The translations under genes were made by a program, and so were the position numbers. A stretch of 64,000 bases of DNA from Lycocorax pyrrhopterus obiensis (taxonomy: Eukaryota > Chordata > Aves > Passeriformes > Paradisaeidae). The stretch's first letter is position 1. Each line of letters begins with the position of its first letter. The notes under the pieces were generated by a model. The model worked only from the letters and a program-made list of their open reading frames with translations. It was not told where the DNA came from and made no database searches. This document shows positions 26,201 through 38,433 of this stretch, in pieces. The stretch lies in NCBI GenBank assembly GCA_014706295.1, contig JACSVZ010000001.1, positions 115,703,111-115,767,110 on the forward strand, read 5' to 3'.

Positions 26201-28260
26201 CCTGTGGCAGTGCCAGATGCTGTGGGAACAGCACAGAAAGTGTCCTTCAGCTCTGAGGCTGATCCAAAGAGAAAGGTCTATTTAACCTTTGCTGTCAGCC
26301 ATTGCTCTCACATGAACTTTAATTACCTTAACAAGGACCAGAAATCCCTTAAGTGGTAAAAATATCATAATACAGCTGAGAAATCTGAACCTTTGAGTTC
26401 TACAGCAGGGATGCTGTTTGTAGTTACAGGCAGCATTGTGAAGCCTTAAATCTCCTCAGATTTTTTTGAATGCTTTCAAAAGGCAGCTGCCTTCCCCTTC
26501 AGCAGTACCCTGAACTGTATTGAAATACCACACGAAGGGCATTAATAAAACAGAGGTGCATCAAATGCATAAAAATAAGAAAGTGCTGAGGAGTCTGAAA
26601 TTTTAGAAATTGTAATCATGTTTACCAGCTTTTATTTTGTTTTGTTTAAATACACCACTAATGGATGTTAAATATAGTAGTCCACATCCTCAGCTGGGGG
26701 AAAAAAATAAATCAATAAAGCTTAAATGGATTTGTATCTGTTGTGGTTCTGACCTTCTATGCTGATATTTACATTTCTAGTAGTTTGTCTTCAGTCTGCT
26801 TCTTGAAGACTGTAAGTTTTGCAAACCATGAGAAAACCATGATCTTTTGGAGACTATTTCTGGTGCGAGTCTCACTGCTGAAAACATAATCACCCTTTCA
26901 TCTAATCTCATTTTGACTGGACCTGCTCACATGTTCTTACTGCTCAAAAGGAAATTAAAGTTCACACATTCCATGATAGGCTGTGGGCAACTTGAGTACA
27001 AACCACAATACAAACCTGACCTCAGAGTGTTTATTTCTCTGAAAAGCAGTCTCCTCAACTCCAAATTTTTGTGAGGATAGACTGGTTTTGGTGGAACAGA
27101 TTTTTTAATCTAGTTTGATGCTCTTGGTATAAATGTTTTGTGAAAGAAGAGGGTGCTTGCAATAGTTTGTCTTAAATATGTAGGATTTCAAGAAGGAGAA
27201 AAGCATTTCAGTACTGTTAGAATAAATGTTCTAATGGACTTAATTCTCACTCTACTGCCCTATCCAAAAGTGCATTAGAAAGCAACAATGGGATTTAATC
27301 CAATTACAGCACATTTACAATAGCAATTTATCCTGTAAGCGGAAAAAATTTGTGCCTGACCATAGGAAAAAATCTTCCAGCTGTGTAAAATAATCAATTT
27401 TTATAACCAAGTTAACTCTAGAGTTGGAAACACACCATATCCTATCTGTTATAGCATTGCCAAAACCAAAGCTGGTGCTGCGTGCCTTGCCCGAATTGGC
27501 CAACAAACAAACTTCTTTCAGAACATAAAAGGGAGAATAAAGACCCCAGTATTCATAGAGGAAAGCATTATTTGCTGAGCTGGTGCACCAGAACCTTGAA
27601 TATCACTCCTAATTACAGGAGCAGCAAAGCTGCAGACAACTTTCGGGTCAAATTTTCAAGGGAAGATTGTGTGAAGGGACCCAAAGCAGCCCAAGGAGAG
27701 GTTCCTTGTTCAAGGTGACAACAGTACCACTGGGAGCAGAGCCCTGGCTTCCCTCCCACCATTTCATGCACCACACAATTAGTATGCTCTGCAGAGTTTC
27801 ACTCCAGATTTAAAAAGAGACATCTAAAACAGCTCAAAAATGCACAAGTCATGAATCAGAATAACTTTCAAATGTGTGACTATACTGCTTGCTTGCCTGG
27901 AATCGTCCCAGCCACAGATGGAATAACTTCACAAACACTATTTTGACTGTGAACATTTTATGAATTTGTTGGGTCATAGGAGCACTTAAGTGTTGATAAG
28001 TCCACAAATCAAACTGCAAACCAGGATCTGAATAATGAGTCTTCACTCTAGATGCCACCAGTGCCCGGAGTCTGTTAATCCTGAGTCTACATTCATATCC
28101 CCCGGGTCATTTTCAGACTCCACTGCATCTAAAAACACCTGATTTCTCTTGCCAGACATTTCAGGAAAGACATTTTATGATTTATACTCCATCTCCCCCT
28201 CCTTGAACAAAGAGAGGGAACCATGACATGGGTGATGTCTCAGTGCTTGTTTTAAAGTCC
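23211..28260. other. Non-coding sequence, no recognised gene
   Basis: A 15-base poly-T at 23516-23530 is followed by unique AT-rich DNA. A minus-strand open frame of 126 codons lies at 25106-25486. It contains a plausible splice-donor-like GTACAG, but no family match and no reading-frame support beyond itself. No other structure was recognised. Confidence 0.6.
23516..23530. repeat. Poly-T run (15 bases)
   Basis: Homopolymer of 15 T followed by CCTCCT. This could equally be a poly-A on the minus strand, but no retroposon body is recognised next to it. Confidence 0.9.
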
Positions 28261-28263
28261 AAG

Positions 28264-28302
28264 ATGGTTTGGGTTGGATGATCTCTGATGATCCCCTCAA
28301 GG
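28264..28302 (+). mobile_element. Possible CR1 3'-end fragment
   Basis: The segment starts atggtttgggttggatgatc and continues into gatgatcccctcaagg. This resembles the sense 3' end of avian CR1 LINEs, where a ggttggac-gatgatcc-gaggtccc pattern is typical. It is short, lacks the terminal octamer repeat, and could be chance or a very degraded copy. Confidence 0.3.
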
Positions 28303-31300
28303 AGGAAAGCAAAGTGTGTCCCGAGGAATGGAACAGGCCTGGCTCTGCATGCTTGGACCTACAGGAAACTGCACAATAGGGTCTGAAATAACGGAGAGGA
28401 AATTAAGAAGCAATCAGCCGGAAAATCCTTTCCTTTTTTGCCATCTGTGTGAGCTGAGAGGCCTTAGGGCACCCACCTCCCTTGCGTGAACCCGCAGAAG
28501 ACATGACTTTGTGAGGAATTCATGGTGTCTGCAGCAAACAGAGGGACTCAGTCTGCTCTCAGGTGCACTGTGGCCCAGCATCTTCTCCCTCAGAACTTTC
28601 AGCTGTGTTTTGGGTCTGCCTGAGGCCAATAAGTGCCTTGATTCCTTTATATGGAGGTCAGAGTGGGAGGGCAGAGCATGAAGAGGACTGAGGACTCCAA
28701 AACAAAGCCCAAATTTCTGTTCCTCTCCTCATAACAGTGGGACAAACGCTCCCCAGGGTCCCAGGGGTGGGGATACTCTGTGGACACTGAGTCACACTGC
28801 TGCAGAAAGAGACTGGGTAGTGGTTTTGGCCAAGGCACAAGGGCAGCCCTACACTTGGGGCCAGCAGTGAGGCACGAGGAGGTGTTGAGCCGAGCAGGTC
28901 CTAAATTCTCCCTCAGACAGAGAGATGGGTTACATCTTGGCAGAGCTCCGTTTCTAACATGAATTTGGGGTTCTCCACTGTGGGCAAGCACACTCAAAGG
29001 TCTCCCAAAAGAGCCTGCATCCCTCCTGGAGCATCTGTTATTCATCAAGGCACACTTTGTATCAAGAAATCAGGTCCCTGGAGAACCCACTTCTCCAAAA
29101 ATATTTATTTGGCAGCATGGAACACAATCACCGCATTTTCCCAGTCCACGTAGTGGCAATCCTGAGCTTTCCTTTACTGCTCAGGAAAAGAATTCTTAAA
29201 AAATACCCAGGTTTTTTTTTCTTTAAATAATTATTTCTAGTGCTGAAACCTGATAGTATTTCATTTTGAGTGATACTTCCCCCATAATGGTCAAAATGGC
29301 CTAAGCTCTCTTTTCCTTCCTTTCCATTCTACTTTTATTTCCTTTTTACTGCTCAAGATAGGAGCAAGAATATTTTAAATATTTACGTAACCTTTTGTTC
29401 TTGAGTTTGGGGTGGGGTTTTTACTGGCTATTCACAGACATAACAGGTAGAAAGATTAAAGAAGTAGAAGAATAGTAAGAAACAAAAAGAAAAGAATACA
29501 AGAATACACTCCCGTCACCTCCTCCAGATATTATTTCTGCAGCAGAACAGGAAAATAAAAAGCAAAATGAACACATGGAAGAATCTGTGAAGAGGTTTTG
29601 TCAAAAATCTACTATTCATAAATTGAAAAAGCTTGTAATCAATATACAGTGAGGAAAAAAAAATGGAACCAGGTATAGGAATATTGATGTATCTGGCAAC
29701 TTGTTTTGGAAAGCACAACTTAGTGATCCAGCAATACATCAACTTCACCCCAAATAACAAGAAAGAGAGCATTCAGAGGATGAGTCTGTGAGGAATCTCA
29801 GTATGACAGTAATAATTTTATGAATATTATGTGCCCCATTGGTGAGATATTTATGTCTTTGCTTTATGATTCCAAGATGTCAATTCAGGCAGGAAAACTG
29901 GCAATAGCTTCGTGCAGCACCACTTACCAGCCTTTAAAAGACAACATAGGTGAGTTTTTTGCAAGGAAACTACACCTCAGGCTATTCTGAGCTGCAGCAT
30001 CTGCTTGTAAACACAGATAATGGAGTGCAAGAGAGAACGTGTAACATTTGTTGGGTAAAATTTCCAAGGAGGGAGAGAAAATCATAGTAAGGAGTCCCAT
30101 GAGCTCACTGAATTTCCCACAGCTATCAGGAGCTGGGGACTCCAGGAAGAAAAAAGCTAACAAGCAAGTGATTACCCTAAAAGATGCAAAAGTGCCTTTT
30201 CTAATGTTCAGAACATTTTATTTTAATACCTCCTCTTTGTTTCCTTTGTTGAATCTCAATTGCTTTGGGTGCACAGTCAATGGCTGCAGTTCCCAAATGA
30301 AAGATCAATGGTTATTGAACACATAAAGATCAATTAAAGCCTTCTACTCCTGGTTTCCAAATCGTGGTCACAAGAGGGACCTGTGCTAAGGCCACAGTGA
30401 CCACGGGATTATGTCCTGCAGTAAATTATCAGGTCCCCATCTCTACCTGCTTCCAACTTCTGCCTCACAAATCTTTAACTGCCTTTGTATTTGGAATGCA
30501 AAAGCTGAAACATTTAAGCAAAAGATCTTTCCCAAGCTTCTTACAACACTAATATTAATGTCAAGCAAACAACAAGAAGCAAAAAAACACATATATGTAT
30601 GTGTGTGTGCGCACAAAAGAAGGAAAAAATTACAAAAGGCAATGAAAATGTAAATAGACTCAGGACAGACTCATACATGGGATTAGAAATCTAAATCCAG
30701 CTCATACTCCCAAAAATATACCCTGCTTAAATATGAGACTGGTAGACAAAAGAATTAAAAAATAAGAAAACAAGGCCTGTATAAAGTATCTGCCCATTTA
30801 TTCAGTCACACTTTTTATTCTGCTCTGCTGCAACTCCTGTTATCACTTCACAAAACCTGCACAAACATACAAGACACCACCTGGAGAAAGAAAGGCTTTC
30901 TGAACAAACAGAAAAATATATTTTTGCAGTTCCTGACACAAAGGAGTTTACAAAATCTGTGAAAACTTGAATATTTTGTGTTTCCCTGAAGGTGAGAAGT
31001 CTTTTACTTTTCTTCTCCAACAGGACCTCACAGAACTTGACGTTAATTTTCTGTGATTATAGACCTGGCAGGAAAGGGAGAAACTCTCCACAGAAAAGGT
31101 CTCTGATCCAAGTTAGTCACCATGGAGCACATAAATTTGAATGCTTTCCAAAGTGAGATACCCCTTTTGCTTATAAATAAATCATCCCATGAGATTAAAC
31201 CCACACATATCACCATATCTTAAATTCTTACCCCCTACTAAACTTATAAATAAGGGCTGCATGTAATTTATACAGTGTTTGAAGTTATAACCTGTGATCA

Positions 31301-33400
31301 AATTGCCCAAAACCAGTTTTAAATATTTGTGCTAAGTCTTTGGTAGGGTTGAGACTTTCACATGTTCTTGCATGATGAGACTGACATTTTACAAGACCAT
31401 CTTTCCATATATTATATATATGTGTGAATGTGACACCAAAATAGGTTTCTGTGTGCTTTGCTCTTGATTTAATAGAGCACCTCTTTGCCTGATGAACTCC
31501 ATCAATTCACATTGGTGTCAGTAGAAAATAATCCTTACCAACTTTAATAGTGTGGAAGGTGTAACCTGCAATGATACCATAGCCAAAATATGACTGCAAA
31601 CATCCCACACAGTTAAAGGACAGCTCAGTTTTCAACACCTTTCTTCTCACAGCAAGCAGAAGAACTTCAGCTCTGAAATCATTCTTTCCTCATTATCCTG
31701 TGCTATGAAATTGTTCTCTCCCGTTGCACCAGAAGAATGACTGGCTGCAAATCCCTCATGGTCTGTCATTATCGGCAGTGCTTGTCAGAGGAAAAGAGCT
31801 TGAAAACTTCAGAATAACTTGGAATCATTTTCACCATCAACACTTTTGGAAGAATCTTTAAAATAATGAAAAGTCTCAGTCTCTTCCATCTTGTTGAACA
31901 AAGAAAATGCAGAGCCAACATTTGCTGGGTCAGGTTTTCTATTCACATCACAAAAGTTGCAAATGGCACATTATGTACTTTCTCATCTTATTTGCAAAGC
32001 GGGGAAAAAAAATCTATATTATTGAACTGGATGCTCGGTGCTCTCTCACTAATGCAGTATTAAGCACCCTTTTCTGTTGCTGGAGCAGAGCTTTAAATTA
32101 AACACCAAATCCCTTTTGGCAGGTGGGGCATGGGCAGTGCAGCCACCCCTCAAGAAGGGGTGACAGTTTGGCACTCTGGGTCTGTCACCAGGCATTACTG
32201 GCTAATGCATCACTGCAGATAGGGTACAGCTCTTGCTCACCAGCCAATTTAAGCTTTCTCACTCCCCCTTCCCACCAAGGCTTTTATTGATATTGGTTCC
32301 TCTAATAAAAACTCTTTTCTAAATCAAATCAACAGCTGTTTTAGTAGGCCAGAAACAGAAAATCAAAGCTTTGAAGGCTTGTTTTTGATTTAAAAAAATC
32401 GTTCACGGAATCTGGGGAAGATAGTCTCTCTGACCTGTGAGGAAACAAAAAGCAGCACTGGATTGTTGATTTATACGGGTGCAAGGAAATTCAAAGTATG
32501 GAAATTATTTGCAATCTGTCCCTTTCAAATGCAGAAAATTGAAGGGCATTAGAGACAGCTGAGGGGTTTAGGGACTGTTCTGTGATTGGAATCCATCAGT
32601 ATCAGCACTCTTACAAAATTCAGCAAGTGGATACACATCATTTCAACTTCAACTCTTCATGATCATATACAACCTCTCCTAACCTGCTCCTAAATGAGGA
32701 TTTTTTTTCCTACAGGCTAAAAGTTCATCCATAGAAAACTGCCCCAGCTCAGTTTGTGATCAAGTTTGTGTAAATCTTAAGCCTTTACCAAGTTACATTC
32801 ACTGTAGGAAAGCAAAAATGTCTTATCCTCAGATTTCACTGGATTTGGTCCAGGTCAGCCCTGATCTGCGAGACCCCAAAGGATTCAGGGCCATATTGGG
32901 CTCCACACCTTACACAGCTCTACTGGCAGAAAAAAAATCCTCACAGGTCTCTCAGCAATAGCAACAGCAATTTCCTGGGCACACAGGAGAAATAATTTGT
33001 CCCTTCCAGTTTGAAAATGAAAGATGTGTTTTGAAAGACATGAAAACTTTACAAGATCACTCGTAGAAAGTGATCTGAGCAAGAAAAGATTTGGTTGAAA
33101 CCAGGCAGGAGCTCTAATGAAGTGTAGACATAGAATGAGGGACAGAGAAAACCACGGCCTGAGCTCCAAAACACAAGAGCTTTAAATAAAATGTTGAAAA
33201 GAGGCGGAAGAGGAGGGAGAAATGTTCCAAAAATTCTAATTTCTTACGTGATTACAATACCAAAACCTGTAATTCAGCCTTTTAGAAACTTTGAATTTTG
33301 GGCTGAAAAAATTATTAAACCAAATTATTTCTAAAACAAATGAATAGAACAAACATCCATATTTTCTTTTGCCGTCTTGACCTGAGAATTCTGGTTAATG
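28303..33400. other. Non-coding sequence, no gene seen
   Basis: Contains a minus-strand open frame of 133 codons (28647-29048) with no recognisable domain, a polypyrimidine stretch near 29309-29355, and an alternating purine-pyrimidine run at 30587-30615. A 7-bp inverted repeat with a 5-base loop lies at 32144-32162. No exon, RNA gene or named repeat was identified. Confidence 0.6.
30587..30615 (+). repeat. Alternating purine-pyrimidine microsatellite
   Basis: Strict purine-pyrimidine alternation for 29 bases, moving from CA through AT to TG and GC dinucleotides. Such runs can adopt Z-DNA and are prone to length change. Confidence 0.85.
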
Positions 33401-36400
33401 TTAGAAAAGAGAGTGATGCTACTGTTGCAGCATTTCCCAATTGGTTCATTCTCCCATGGACTAGGGACTAGTAAAGACAAAAGTCCACATGCAAATATCA
33501 GAAGCTTTCAAACTACTGGGTATTTGAGTTAACTATTCAATACACAGATTTATCAGTCTATGTTAAACATTTTATTGGGGGAAATATGTTAGGAAAAATT
33601 AGATGAAACTATCAGAAAAGTTATTAAAATACCTTTTTGAAGGTGTGAAATTGCAGCATAAAACATGGTTGTTCTTCAGACAGCCAGTTACAATCACACT
33701 TATTGTCTAGACTAATCAAAATTGCTACTTGTGTTTGTGAAAAATGAATGCTCAGTTTTTGTTGGAAGAAATAAATTGCATAATTTGAGTAATCCTATTT
33801 GTTGCCTATTTGTTTTCCTGTCTTTAAGGAAAAAAAAGAGAGAGAGAGAAAACAAAAGAAAACTTTCCCATTTATGTGAAAAAGGGTCAACTAAGAACAG
33901 AACAACTTCATTGTATTTTGGATTTCTCAACAGTGCGTTGTCAGTGCTCTGCACACACAGTACAGCCATAGCCACATTCTGTAACTACAAACACTGAAAG
34001 AACTTCCATTATGACTTCTCCACCTGATAGAGCAAACCACTGCAAATGGTTCCATTTGTAGCTGATTTTAACATAGAAAATGGTTTCCTTATTGCATTAC
34101 CAGAATCCTTTATGGAAAATTGGGTTGTTCTGGTTTTAGAAGAACTATGCAAGTTGCATCCTTAGCAACAAGGACCAGGCCGTGCTGTTTGAAAGCAGCT
34201 AAATCAAGAAAGTAGCAGTCACAGTGTATGTGGGATAGACAACATTAATGTAGAGGAGTAAACATACAATAGGCTAATTTGAGCTACAATTTGTTATTTT
34301 TCAGTAGTATATCATTGTTAATGGAAAAGGAGGAATATTAGAGAAAAGTGCTCCCGTCTTAGAAACACAAAAATAAAGGTGAAGACAGAAAAAACACATT
34401 AATTATGTTTTGATTTACCATCTACCTATAAACATTTTCTATTAATGGTTCAAGATCTTAGAGAAAAATGTGGGGGTTGTAGGTTATAGAAACTTGTAGT
34501 TCCTTCTATTATGTACATAATTTGTGTGCATGCAAATATACACAGTTAGAGACAGATGTTTCTAAAATTAGTAAAATATTTGTACCACGCTACTAACTGG
34601 AGTTACCCCACCTTAGACAAGCAGGGCAGCTTCTGTGAACATCATTACTTGAAAGATAAAGGAGCTGTAATAGTGCCTACCCTGTCATTGTCTAGATAAC
34701 TACTGAATAATTGCTCCAAACCAAGGCAATTAGCATTTCTTTTATCTTGTATGTATGATAATAAGAGTCATTCTACTTGTAATAAGGCATTTGATTAATA
34801 CGGGTGTCTGGTAATTTCAGATTATTAATTCCCTTAACCATAAAGAGACACCTATGTACTTGCAAATTTGATGCAAATTGAAGCTGATATAAATTATCTA
34901 ACACAAATTGAAATTTACAAAAACCATTAAGCGCCACAAATATGAAAATAAATCATACTTGGCAAACCTATGGACTGATTTGCTTCTTCTATAATTCAGA
35001 TTACTCCGTGAAAATTATTCAGACTTTTGGCCTTAAAACAATAAATTTAAAGGAAATGGAGACAGTTCTAGTTGGGCTTGGCTGATCAGTGCTCAAGAGT
35101 GACCTCCCTGATGCAGCACATGCCACCATTCAATATTCCACATGTTTTACTGAGAAATAAATAAGTCTCTGTAGAGATAAAGGATGTTGAAAGAAGCTTG
35201 GGAAAAAAAACATTTTGAAAGTCTCTAAATGTACACAAATCATTAAGTGCTATCATTGAGCTAGAGAAAAATCAGTCATAGATATCAGATAGTACAAAAA
35301 AACCATGGTCACACTTGCATGAATCAATTCATTACTCCCCACAAATATCAAAATGGCAAATGTTCAGGAAGACTGAGTTATTCTGATAAGAATACATAGC
35401 AAATTGGGTTTTGTTTATACTCTAACATTAATTTTCTTTCAACCAGAGTCTCAGGACTGCTGAAAAAATCTAAAATTAGTTACCTTGATAACAAAGCAAA
35501 AAAGAAAAAGAAGTTGAAGTTTTTGTGTTTGTTTTAAATCTTGTGATTTAGAGCAACTTTTTAATAGCACCTCACAAGAGAAACAGAAAAATAAATATGA
35601 AAGTGTGGGAGGCCCCTTAATCTGATAATGAAAGATGAATTTAATCCCAAGTAGCTAAGACACCTGGTGCCGTCCACTTTTTGAGGGGTTTATATTTTCA
35701 TTGCTGAAAAACAACCACCAGGTGTAACAGACTAGAAAATACATTTATGTTTATGGAACTAATTTGTATTTACAAAAGTTTTCGTGAGATGAAAAGGCCT
35801 CTTTAGTCCTTCCGTTTAGAATTCTGCTTTCAGCAACTTTTCAAACCATGGTGTCCTGGTGCAAGAAAACTAAAGTGAAATAGTTTGCAAATTGTCCTTA
35901 CTCTCTGCCAGAAGCAAGTCAAAAATCATGTTTGTAAGTACTTGAATAGAGAGGACTGGGAGAAAATATAGGAATATATAGCTTAAAAATTGTATATTTA
36001 TGTATAAAATAGAGTTTTTAAACTGCTGGGGATGGTACCCAGAGATGCACCTCAGCCTTCAGCAAGTGTTGGATAGGGCTCATGAGGGAAACACAGGTGT
36101 TACATAGGTTAACTGAATTTTAGCAGCTGCTGGTAGAGAGGTATTATTTTAAGTGGATTTAAAAAAAAAAAAAAGAAAATTGTCTTGATCACTGAGTGCA
36201 GCTGAGGATGATGCAGCAGACTCTGCATGTGGTTTCCTTCCTGCCCACACACCTACAATGCCTTTCCACTCCTACGAAACCTTTCCATTTGGTACCTACA
36301 CTTTCACTGAGATGAACAATACAAAAAAAAAATAAAATCTTGGAAGAAAGAAAAAGTAAAAACACTTCTGCCAAACAATTCAAGTCTTGTTGATCAGGTT

Positions 36401-37870
36401 TCCAGAGAGCAACTGTTCTTTTCCACACAGCACAAAATCATTGCTTAAAGATACAAACTTGCTTGTGCTGCTTGTTTGGGATCATGTGACGCTTTTCTAG
36501 CAAGGCAACACTTATTGACGAATATTGCCAAGGGTAATCTATCAAACGTAATCAAATGGAGATTCCAGGCTGTATCTAGTTTTTTGTGAAACACTTTCCA
36601 CACACAGCAGAAAGGAGAGGCTTGTCAGAAAGGATTAGTTCCACTGCCCTGGCTCCCTGTACCTGTCCCACAGAATTCAAAGTACTGAAATCTGCTGTTT
36701 TCAGCTTCAGACAGGGAAACTAAATAAACTTTCACAGATTCGTGCCTCCAGCCCTCTCCCGTGCCATGTCTCCACCCAGTTACCAGAACTGAGAATTCTG
36801 CTTAACCAAATGAGCACATCCTGGTACAATTCAGTGCAAGGAGGGAGCCAGGATGCTTTTTTTTGGGCAGAGCCAAGAGGAGAAGCTACGGGTGACACGA
36901 GTTGTCGTTACAGGCTGGACAACAGGGATGCAGATTTGTGGGTTGACCTCCTCTGGGTTTACAGGGAATTTTGAATCACTAATGCTGAAAGCCTGACTCA
37001 GCCAGGTCCTTGATTAACAGCAATATAAAATTTTTAGGATTACCCCTTCCTCCTGCAATTCCACTGACGTTAGGAAAGCACTACAAGGGATTAATCTGGC
37101 CAGGATCCTCTTTCAAACTATGGTAATCAGTAGGGTTGGCAAAAAGTTTCTTAATCTGAATGTGATCTGGCACAATTTCACCTGCTTTTCTTAACCTTAT
37201 TTCCACACATTCTAAGTAAAATAACTATTAATGGACAGAGTAGCTCAACAATAAACTTAACACAAATATTAAAAATATTGATGGAATGCACATGTTCATG
37301 ACAGAGGCAAATACCTTACATCAAATTCAGGTTTAAGGTCTTTTTTTACCCAATGACAGAATAGCTCACAACTACTAAGAGAATTTAATGAGAAATAGAC
37401 AGCACATATTGAATTTTACCATTCTTAAACTGCTAAAAAACAGAAGTGCATTGATAAAAGACTTTTTAGTTGCTGAGCAGAATTAGTCCCTTAATGTTTT
37501 CTATAAAAACAGCTTAAAAAAGAGTTACCATCAGTTTATAATTTCTTCTACTTGCAGAAGAAAACCCAATTTTTTTCCTCACTTCTGGCATTCTGAAAAT
37601 AATTCCATGGAATGAATCAGCACAGTAACTGGTGTGTGAGTAATCTCAGCAGAAACAGGCTGTGCAGGTGCATTTATTTCCAACATATAAGTTGTTCCAT
37701 TCCACAAGCCAAAGAACTGATGTACAGTTATTTCCCTGGCTGCCATCCTGATCGTGTGCTTATTTACAGAGAGGCTGAAGTTGGAGGATCTCTTATTATT
37801 ATTATGCTTGTGTTTGGAAAGGTTAACAGTGGAATCAGAACTCTGAAGATAAAAAAAAAACTTGTCATTC
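33401..37870. other. Very AT-rich non-coding block with POU octamers
   Basis: No gene is seen. ATGCAAAT occurs at 33489-33496, 34530-34537 and 34871-34878. A short AG repeat lies at about 33837-33848 and a 14-base poly-A at 36161-36174. The stretch 34700-35060 holds many ATTA/TAAT cores and no recognisable repeat, which is compatible with a conserved non-coding element, but this is unproven. Confidence 0.5.
36161..36174 (+). repeat. Poly-A run (14 bases)
   Basis: Homopolymer of 14 A followed by GAAAA; no retroposon body was recognised. Confidence 0.85.
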
Positions 37871-37874
37871 CCAG

Positions 37875-38433
37875 AGCCTCTGTGTACTTTTCCCCAAAGG
37901 TGTTTCTCTGCCCAGACGATGCTGCCCTGCAGGGTGACCCCAGCCCAGGGACTGGCCCTGGCTCTCATCTGTGTTGATGTCCTGCAGGCCATCCCTTTTC
38001 TCCAGACCTCCAGCTCCCTCTGAATATCAGCCTGCCCTCTGCAGCACTCCAGATGCATCTCCCACCATGAATGAACTCATACCGTGAATTTTCTGTGACT
38101 GCCTCTCTAGCCCATCATTCAGGCTGATAAAGGAGACTTCACACTGCATTGGCATCCGTATCCACCTCTGGGAGCTGGCACCAGTGATCAGCCACCAGTT
38201 TGTGCCACTGATCAGGACCTCTGAAGTGCCCAGACAGTTTCCATCCACTTTCTCATCCACTTATCAAGTCCATATCTCACCAAATGTGGGAAACCCTGCC
38301 AAAGACCTTGTTAAAGCAAGGGAAACAACACACATTGTTCTCCCCTTGTCAACACACCACTCATCTCATTAGAGAGGAAATGAGGCTGGTCAGGCAAGAC
38401 ATGCCCTGGGTAAATCCAGGCTGGCTTGTCCCA
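37875..38433 (-). mobile_element. CR1 LINE remnant, reverse-transcriptase region
   Basis: Read on the minus strand, this segment follows the CR1 ORF2 order. A GCATGTCTTGCCTGACCAGC block sits where the element usually has a glycine-leucine-threonine-asparagine stretch. Next comes a decayed AFDKV-like part near 38310-38340, then WLITGASSQRW (counterpart of WRPVTSGVPQG) at about 38150-38190, then SFISLNDGLE (counterpart of LFNIFINDLD) near 38110-38135. After that come QADIQRELE (counterpart of the IQRDLDRLE helix) near 38000-38040 and the HLGWDN-like region down to about 37880. Frameshifts and lost catalytic residues make it a dead fossil with neither the 5' end nor the 3' tail. Confidence 0.85.

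Noticed and set aside
28647..29048. 133-codon minus-strand open frame
   Set aside because: Overlaps another open frame on the plus strand in a GC-richer patch, with no recognised domain.
37579..38058. 159-codon minus-strand open frame as a gene
   Set aside because: Its N-terminal half is out-of-date CR1 ORF2 sequence and the rest is ordinary non-coding DNA read through.
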